From Fusarium oxysporum f. sp. lycopersici 4287 (Eukaryota; Ascomycota; Sordariomycetes; Hypocreales; Nectriaceae), in contig NC_030992.1 in assembly GCF_000149955.1 (NCBI RefSeq), positions 2,655,477 through 2,719,476 on the forward strand: 64,000 bases of DNA. The letters run 5' to 3'. The notes below the pieces were generated by a model. That model saw nothing but the letters and a program-made list of their open reading frames with translations. It was not told the DNA's origin and did no database searches. Below, in pieces: positions 56,643 to 64,000 of the stretch (the stretch's first letter is position 1; the number at the start of each line of letters is the position of its first letter). The position numbers and the translations under genes are program-made.

Positions 56643-58751
56643 TGTTGTGACGTGTGATGGGAGATGATGCAATTAAACAGCGAAAATGTTGACGCGGGAT
56701 AGACAGAATTTCATAAAGAGGACAAGAAGAGTCGTGGGTATCAAATCGACCAGTAGATCATATATGTATGTTGCGAGGATTTGACTGACGTCGAGCGCTG
56801 TTGGAGGCCAGAGGGGAGAACAAGCAAGTTAGTGCTAATAATCACCAAAACGGGTGGCGATCTCGGGGACTAGCGACTTTGGTAGGGTTGAACAGGGCGC
56901 CTGAAAGCCCTTTAGAAAGCAAACAACGTGCCCATCACAAAAGTTGGGGGAGAGAGTGGTGTAATAATACAGGTGAGGTGGAAGCAGGTTAAAGCATGCC
57001 AGATCGCATATGGATATGGGTCGATGTGATGGATGGCAAGAAAAGGGTCAAAGTCGGTCGGTGATGCTGCTGGGTTGTCTTCCATTTTCATATCGACGGA
57101 CGAGGGGCTTGATTTGCTGCCATCCGGGGTTTCTGTACCTAGCGGATTTGTAGGTGGGTACCTCGACCTCCATCCACTCCACTCGGCAAGACGGGGAGTT
57201 TTCCAAGTCTCCCTAGCTCATGATTTTACAGTACTGCACATGATGAGGTGTCTTGGGTTGCAGGCAGATGCCGTGTAACTTGGGGTATGCAACTCCTTAA
57301 ACAACATGACGGCCTCATTAGATTGGAACAATGAAGAGAAGAATCTCTGTGGAAAGATCCGACAAACAGGCCTTACCGACTCCTATACCTATAAACTTTA
57401 CTCAGGTACCAAAACAGCCCTCTTCCCTACAGAATGACAGATAAGCGTGCGAACGGCGAAAAAGCTTGAGAAGATCAAGTAAGTTAATTATCTGTATTTC
57501 CATTGTCACTCGACTTTGCCCGAAACTCTCCATTTGAATTCTTTGTGGAAAGCTTTGCCTACTTCCCCGGGTGACATGTAACTTGAGAAGATGCAGATCG
57601 AGGTGTCCTCTCCACTATGATTCCTTTTCATCTTCGGCTGAGATGCTGAGGCTTGACCAGGGTCTGGGTCTAGGTCCAGTCCCAGTTCCGTCTTAGCGGG
57701 CCATTATGAACCTTAACAAGACCTTTCATCCACTGTTACAACAAAGGAAATCTCACAATTGAGTTTTTAGAAGTGGCGATGAGGACTCTAACATTAATCA
57801 CTTCCCAGCGGTGCCCTCCCCCAAAACTCGAGTTGACGCCTCTCTCAGATTTGGAATCAGATGCTTCCTCATGCAAATGGAAAAGAATTGGGCTGCTTCC
57901 GTGCCGTGCCTCCAGAAGCGCCCAGGCGCCATCGGGCAGCCCCAGCGCCCCCCACCACGTTGCCGCTTGCATTTCGTATGGGGTGATGGGCCTTTAAGGA
58001 GACATGATGCACACGCCAACACCGAGGCCGTTTTGTTTTGCTGGCATGATCTGAAATCATCATACAACGTTGGTAATTTCCACCTCAATCTCGCATTATC
58101 GTTTCCTTCACGGGTTTACCCGTCGCCTATTCATTAGCTTTTACAGTATTGGAGCCTCCGCCACCTGCATCATGTCTTCTGAATCACTTCTGTTTGCTGT
58201 TTCTTCTGGAAGTGGTATCTTATTATTGATTGCTCTGCAAGTGCAGAGAGCTTTTCCAGACCGCTCACTCAACCTCGCATGTGAGCCTGCCCAGGGAGTC
58301 TGGTCCAAGCGTGTGTTACTCAGGTCTTGTTTAGGATTGCATATTGCAGGCTGAAATATAGAGCATATAGCATGATCCGACTCGTGTTATCAGGGACGAT
58401 TGGTAATTAACAAATAACTCCATTCCCCGTCGTACCACATCCCCCAGGGCATTATCCTAAGATTTCCCTAGCTCTCTGATCGAAAGGTTCGATGAGTATC
58501 TAGTGATATTCCACCTACCCGACAACAGTGCTCAAAATGCTTTTCTATGAGATCGCTTCTTTGGTGATATTGTTCTTTCATTCGTGATAAATAAACATGG
58601 CTTGTTTCTGGTAGTCTTTCGCGCCTTTCTTTCACAGTACGGGTATCGTTCTTAGCTACAGCCGAATCATCACCTCTATCATCGAGATTTGTATCCTCGA
58701 CTTTTCGATCCCATAACACCGTATCCCATTATTTTTAGTCGGGCCCGTCCT
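56643..58751. other. GID4 promoter and Mago 3' region, no gene seen
   Basis: About 2.1 kb. The part next to GID4 is its promoter/5' leader. The overlapping plus and minus frames at 57798-58137 have no domain and no supporting splice sites. I cannot exclude a non-coding transcript. Confidence 0.45.
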
Positions 58752-59516
58752 TTAAATTGGCTTGATCTTGAAGTGCAGAGCGATCAAGCTGAAAACTAGA
58801 GCCTTGAGATCCTGAACAAGGTAGTAGAACACTCGCAGACCTTCTGGGTCAGCAGACTCTGTGACATCCACCAGGGATCCAATCTTGGCGGTCTACTGTG
58901 CTGTTAGTAGTGTTCCGAAATACGGTGTCTCAATGACCGACCTCGAACGCGATATGATCATTACCAATCCGAATCTCCAATTCCTGGCGTCCATCTTTAT
59001 TCTTCTGAGGCCATTTCGAATCATCTTCTCTACATTGGGTTAGCGATGCTCAGGCAAGGCCACTGAATATTCGGTTCGTCGTACTTGGTGATCTCGCTCG
59101 TCTTGATGATGCGCTTGATTTCGTCGACAACTACTGAGCTGACACACACTATGACTTATCAGAGATGCTGATTCCGCGGGGTTAATCGCATTCCTTACTC
59201 TCTTTTCGGATCAAACTATCGTTTCGGTAGTTGGAGTTGTTGGCATATCGGGCAACCGCGCTGCGACCATCGCCGACGACTCGAAAATCGAATTCTGAGC
59301 GCGCGACACGTTAGAATAACTTAGAACAGTATACAGACACCGCACAAGTATTCTTACCAAGGAATTCGTGACCGAAACGACCCATATGGCCAGAGCTGTT
59401 TGGAGGAACGTCATTAGCATCGTTTCGCGACCATCAATTAGACGGGGAAGCTAGAAGACGCCGTGATGATAGACTGACTAGTATCGCAAGTAGAATGGTT
59501 CGTTTGAGGACGTCAT
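58752..59516 (-). CDS. Mago nashi, exon-junction complex core subunit
   Basis: Six exons (59479-59516, 59358-59395, 59199-59294, 59085-59133, 58942-59029, 58752-58892), 149 aa, the family length; no single frame is long enough to reveal it. Readable landmarks: [76 protein letters not shown] and the nearly invariant C terminus [30 protein letters not shown] and LHFKIKPI. With Y14/RBM8 it locks the exon-junction complex on spliced mRNA. Intron 5 uses a GTCGGT donor. The short exons (38, 38, 49 nt) are typical of Mago genes. Mago is absent from budding yeast but kept in filamentous fungi. Confidence 0.93.
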
Positions 59517-60311
59517 TTTTGCTGCTGTGGGAAGGCGGCAAGACTGGCTGGTGGTATTATTCAAGTCAAGATTTATCAACTATCACACCTGAGATCGCAA
59601 GGCTGAGAAAGAATCGCGGGACCTGGTGGTTGAAGATGGGTGCACGGACCATATTCGGCGGGGCAGAACAGCTTTACGACAGGTGTAAGACCTTCACCGT
59701 CAGTAGCCAACTACGCGGCTTTGGAAGTACATCAACTGTCAACCCAAAGCTTAGCTATCAACAAGGCAAGGCAACTACACCAGATATAAGAGCGGTCTAC
59801 TTATGTTGAATTGAGTCATTAATCATCGTTGAAAAGCACCTGACGGTTTCTTTTTTTAGAACTACACCTCTCAATATTCTGTTAAGGATATAGAAATCAG
59901 CATTGAATGGTAGCCTCAAAGTACCAAACTACCCCTTGTTAAATCACGTGATATCGTCCCTCACATCAAGTCGCTTAGTGCCACCTGTTCGACATCGCTG
60001 GCAGGACAGATCTTCTTGAAGTTGATGCCGTCCAGAGCTGGTCTAAATTACCATAGGGGATTCTGGTAAAAGCTGTTAGCGATTGCGCGCCAGATACGAT
60101 TCAACGAATGGCCAAGGCGGATTCTGCTACTCATCCCGACAATTAAAGCTCCAAAGCAGCTCGAACCCCTGAGCTGAGCCTCCCCACCGCCGAAGTCCAT
60201 ACCACCTATACCTCCAATCCACCTCCAAACGTCCCCCCTAAGAGCCACGTCCCATCTACAACAAACACTCCCACCAACTTTCTCGGCCAGCAACTGGCGA
60301 CACTCTTCAAG
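59517..60311. promoter_or_regulatory. Divergent promoter, Mago and beta-COP
   Basis: About 795 bp between divergent starts. Contains a TCACGTGA palindrome at 59944-59951. A short plus-strand frame at 59495-59809 overlaps the Mago start and looks spurious. Confidence 0.4.
59944..59951. promoter_or_regulatory. TCACGTGA E-box palindrome
   Basis: Same octamer as at 10208, again in a divergent promoter of housekeeping genes. CACGTG-core sites are bound by bHLH factors; function here is inferred. Confidence 0.35.
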
Positions 60312-63300
60312 ATGTCTGGCTTTCTTGAGAATGCGTACAGTCTCGTTCACCAGGACAATGCGGCCGACGTCCCCACCGTTTCCGATCTGCGCATGCAGCT
60401 GGAGAAGGGTACCGATGAGACCAAGGTCGAGACTATGAAGCGCATCTTGACCATCATGCTCAATGGCGATCCTATGCCCAGTCTTCTAATGCACATTATC
60501 CGTTTCGTCATGCCTTCAAAGTATAAGCCTCTCAAGAAGCTTCTTTACTTCTACTACGAAATCTGCCCCAAGCTTGACAGCAGCGGCAAGCTCAAGCAGG
60601 AGATGATTCTGGTTTGGTACGGCTACGCCCTTACTACTACTACTTATACACCAAGACATATGATCGCTGCGATGGTTTTTTGCTAACAATACTCTCGTAG
60701 TAACGGTATCCGAAACGATCTTCAACATCCCAACGAATACATTCGAGGAAACACCCTGCGCTTCCTTTGCAAGTTGAGGGAAGCTGAGCTCATTGAGCCT
60801 CTCCTCTCTTCAGCACGATCCTGTCTCGAACACCGACATGCCTACGTCCGAAAAAACGCCGTTTTTGCCATCGCCTCCATTTTCTTGCACTCGCCTTCCC
60901 TGATTCCAGATGCCTCCGAACTCATTTCGACTTTCCTCGAGGGAGAGAGTGACGGTGTTTGCCGAAGGAATGGTTTTGCCGCTCTTGTTAGCATTGACCA
61001 CGATGCTGCCCTCGTTTACCTCAGTTCCGTTTTTGAAGGCATTCCCAATGCAGAGGAGCTTCTTCAGCTTGTCGAACTCGAGTTCATTCGCAAGGATGCG
61101 GTTCAGAACTCCCAGAACAAGGTTTGTCTGATAGTTACTCACGGAGGGGGCTGAATAGCCACTGACTATATGATAGGCACGATATCTGCGATTGATCTTC
61201 GACCTGCTAGAAGCTGGCGCTTCAACTGTCGTATACGAAGCTGCCTCATCTCTTACTGCTTTAACCAATAACCCTGTTGCGGTCAAGGCCGCCGCCGCCA
61301 AGTTCATTGAGCTGAGCATCAAGGAGGCAGATAACAATGTCAAGCTGATCGTGCTTGATCGAGTTGATCAATTGCGCAAGAAGAACGAGGGTGTCCTTGA
61401 TGACCTGACCATGGAGATTCTCCGAGTTCTGTCCAGTACCGATATCGACGTCCGACGAAAGGCTCTTGGTCTTGCCCTTGAGATGGTATCCAGCAAGAAT
61501 GTTGAAGAGGTTGTCCTCTTGCTCAAGAAGGAACTCTCCAAGACAGTCGACCAAGAATACGAGAAGAACACCGAGTACCGATCTCTCCTTATCCACTCTA
61601 TTCACCAATGCGCCATCAAGTTTTCCGAGGTCGCAGCGAGCGTCGTGGAGCTGCTTATGGATTTTATTGCCGACTTCAACAACGCTTCCGCTGTCGATGT
61701 TATCAACTTCGTCAAGGAAGTTGTCGAAAAGTTCCCCAATCTGCGTACCACCATCATTGAGCGGCTTGTCTCCACTCTGGGTGAGGTCCGAGCTGGCAAG
61801 GTGTACCGTGGCATCATGTGGATCATTGGTGAGTACTCTCTTGAAGAGAAGGACATTCGAGAGGCTTGGAAGAGGATACGTGCTAGTCTTGGCGAGATGC
61901 CCATTCTCGCATCGGAGCAACGGCTACTGGATTCTCATGACACCGAGGAGCAGACCGACGATCACATCAACGGGGCATCGAAACCGGCCGCGCCATCTGG
62001 TTCACGCAAGGTCCTGGCTGATGGCACATATGCTACCGAGACTGCTCTTACCAGCCAGTCTTCAGCAGCTGCTAAGTTAGAGGCCGTCAAGACTGCTCAG
62101 AAGCCTCCTCTGCGCCAACTCATTCTTGACGGAGACTACTATCTGGCCACTGTTCTGTCATCTACTCTCGTCAAGCTTGTGATGCGACATCATGAGATTT
62201 CCTCGGATAAGGCTCGAACTAACGCCCTCCGGGCTGAGGCCATGCTGATTATGATTTCTATCATCCGAGTTGGACAATCTCAATTTGTCAAGGCTCCCAT
62301 CGATGAGGACTCTGTGGACCGAATCATGTCATGCGTACGCTCATTGGCTGAGTTTGAGCAGAAGAAGGAGCTTGAGACCGTTTGGTTGGATGATACCCGC
62401 AAGGCCTTCCGAGCCATGGTCCAGGTGGAGGAGAAGAAGCGGGCCGCCAAGGAAGCTTTCGAGAAGGCCAAGACTGCTGTGCAGGTTGACGATGTTGTCC
62501 AAATTCGACAACTAGCCAAGAAGAACACCACCGAAGGCCTCGATGAGATCGAGGTGGATCTGGAGAGGGCGACTGGTGGAGAGGGCACCGCCGAAGACCT
62601 GTCTTCCAAGCTGAGCCGTGTGGTTCAGTTGACCGGATTCTCGGACCCCGTGTATGCTGAAGCATATGTCAAGGTTCATCAGTTCGATATCGTTCTCGAT
62701 GTTCTTCTTGTCAACCAGACAACAGAGACTCTTCAAAACCTCTCAGTCGAGTTCGCCACGCTTGGTGACCTGAAGGTCGTTGAGCGACCTACTACACAGA
62801 ACCTGGGTCCTCATGACTTCCACAACGTGCAATGCACAATCAAGGTCTCATCAACAGACACTGGTGTCATCTTTGGCAACGTCGTATATGATGGTGCTCA
62901 CTCTACTGATACCAATGTCGTTATTCTTAACGACCTACACGTCGATATCATGGATTACATTCAGCCCGCCACTTGCACCGAGACCCAATTCCGCACTATG
63001 TGGACTGAATTCGAGTGGGAGAACAAGGTCAACATCAACTCCAAGGCCAAGTCGCTACGTGACTTCCTCGACCAGCTTATGGCCTGCACAAATATGAACT
63101 GCCTGACACCAGAGGCCAGTCTCAAGGGTGACTGTCAATTCTTGAGTGCCAACCTTTACGCTAGGAGTGTGTTTGGTAAGTTATTCTAGTCTATGGCAAT
63201 AATAGGATCGTGCTAACCATGAACTTAGGTGAGGATGCTCTTGCTAATCTGAGCATTGAGAAGGAGGGCGAAGATGGACCAATCACTGGTTTCGTCAGAA

Positions 63301-63377
63301 TAAGAAGTCGATCACAAGGCTTGGCACTGAGTTTGGGCTCTTTGAAGGGACTTAACAAGATCGGGTCCACGGCTTAG
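60312..63377 (+). CDS. SEC26: Coatomer subunit beta (beta-COP)
   Basis: Four exons: 60312-60616, 60701-61121, 61177-63175, 63229-63377; 957 aa, the usual length. The N-terminal adaptin/HEAT-repeat trunk starts with [22 protein letters not shown] and contains [32 protein letters not shown] and [14 protein letters not shown] linker with polar/Ser-rich sequence (about 530-560) leads to the appendage domain with [37 protein letters not shown] and [14 protein letters not shown]. The end is [15 protein letters not shown]. It is a core subunit of the COPI coat for Golgi-to-ER retrograde transport. All introns are 53-84 nt and phase-consistent. Confidence 0.96.
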
Positions 63378-64000
63378 GTCAGCTGATATACGTACAAACA
63401 CCTGGATCTAATTACATGAGAAGGGTTGTCTCAGCATTGCAAGATTCATGACGATGGTTGGAGCGGAGTCAGGGTCGGAGCATGTTAATGGGTGTTTCCC
63501 CACCAAAAGGCTGTGCGATGGGTCCCTGGTAGAGTTCATTGTAAGCAGGTTTAGGTAGACGTTGATTACAAAGGCACATGGTTTCACATAGGGTCACAGT
63601 CAGAGCCAGTGGCTATCACGAAGTATGGTTGAATAGCTCGGCTTTCTCGTTCAGAACAGGGAAAAGTGATATTAGCGAGGGCCTTGCCAAACTTTTGTTG
63701 GATGCCTTGTTGGGCTCATATACATATGTATTGTAAGAGCAACGGCTGGTTAATAGTATCCAAAATCAATCTCGACACAAGGGGATATGCGAGCAATATA
63801 AGTGACGGGGAAATAATCGCTAGACCAGCATCCACCAACTCCAAAAGACACAGACAGATGTGGTAAAAGCAGGATAAACGATATAGGGTATTGTCCAAAA
63901 GTGGCCGACCGTAGCGGATCAATAAAAGGCAAAGCTGCCATTGGGATAAGTTGATGATGAGTGTGAAGTGTTTGGCTGAGACAAATGTTCAGGGACCAGG
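63378..64000. other. Right flank, beta-COP 3' region
   Basis: About 620 bp. Short frames on both strands only; no gene or RNA gene recognised before the window ends. Confidence 0.5.

Noticed and set aside
57798..58137. Overlapping plus and minus frames of about 100 codons
   Set aside because: Neither has a domain or splice support, and overlap on both strands points to GC-driven chance.
61261..61920. 219-codon minus-strand frame
   Set aside because: Antisense to the beta-COP trunk, whose frame, length and domains are clear.
1..64000. tRNA genes, CRISPR arrays, transposon terminal repeats or secondary-metabolite genes
   Set aside because: A visual scan found no tRNA B-box context, no regular spaced repeats, and no transposase, PKS or NRPS motifs. 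A covariance-model scan would be needed to exclude tRNAs fully.

Overview
The window is nuclear DNA of a filamentous ascomycete. Genes have short introns (42 to about 400 nt, mostly 45-60), fungal CTRAC-type branch sites, GT-AG ends and spacings of 0.3-2 kb on both strands. Protein content (ARE-type sterol acyltransferase, Ish1-repeat protein, fungal tRNA ligase TRL1, Vid24/GID4, ERB1) and general protein style suggest a Sordariomycete, probably Hypocreales and Fusarium-like. That placement is inference, since no search was run. I support 26 protein genes (one cut by an assembly gap, one with a broken frame) and one intronic C/D snoRNA. Exon structures were built by hand by checking reading phase across every junction.

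Layout. 0.5-3.4 kb: a three-domain fusion (isochorismatase-like, AlkB-like dioxygenase, GST C-terminal) on the minus strand. 5-8.2 kb: TAF8 and RACK1; the last RACK1 intron carries a snR24/U24-like snoRNA. 8.8-10 kb: OST3/OST6 oligosaccharyltransferase subunit. 10.5-14.1 kb: a coiled-coil nuclear protein with a frame break, and mitochondrial rRNA methyltransferase MRM2. 14.4-19.9 kb: ribosomal protein eL18, a YPR011c-type mitochondrial carrier and an SR-type splicing factor. 21.5-26.1 kb: sterol O-acyltransferase and fimbrin, convergent. 27.2-32.3 kb: a RING-like protein and a DDHD phospholipase. 33.2-34.2 kb: exactly 1000 N that truncate a gene starting at 33088, followed by about 2.5 kb without a recognisable gene.

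36.7-39.1 kb: ERB1. 39.7-44.3 kb: Ish1-repeat protein and proteasome ATPase RPT5. 44.8-47.1 kb: mitochondrial uL10m and a small membrane protein. 47.6-55 kb: a cluster rich in tRNA maturation, with tRNA ligase TRL1, a small ankyrin protein, an RPP40-like RNase P subunit and TRM11. 55.3-59.5 kb: GID4/Vid24 and Mago nashi. 60.3-63.4 kb: beta-COP.

Almost everything is housekeeping: translation and ribosome assembly (RACK1, eL18, uL10m, ERB1, MRM2), RNA processing (SR protein, Mago, TRL1, RPP40, TRM11), protein turnover (RPT5, GID4), secretion and lipid metabolism (OST3, beta-COP, ARE, DDHD). No mobile element, CRISPR array, secondary-metabolite cluster or virus was seen. The points most worth following are the Cys-to-Gly isochorismatase/AlkB/GST fusion, the snoRNA in the RACK1 intron, the two-start mitochondrial/cytosolic design of TRL1, and the tRNA-maturation neighbourhood.
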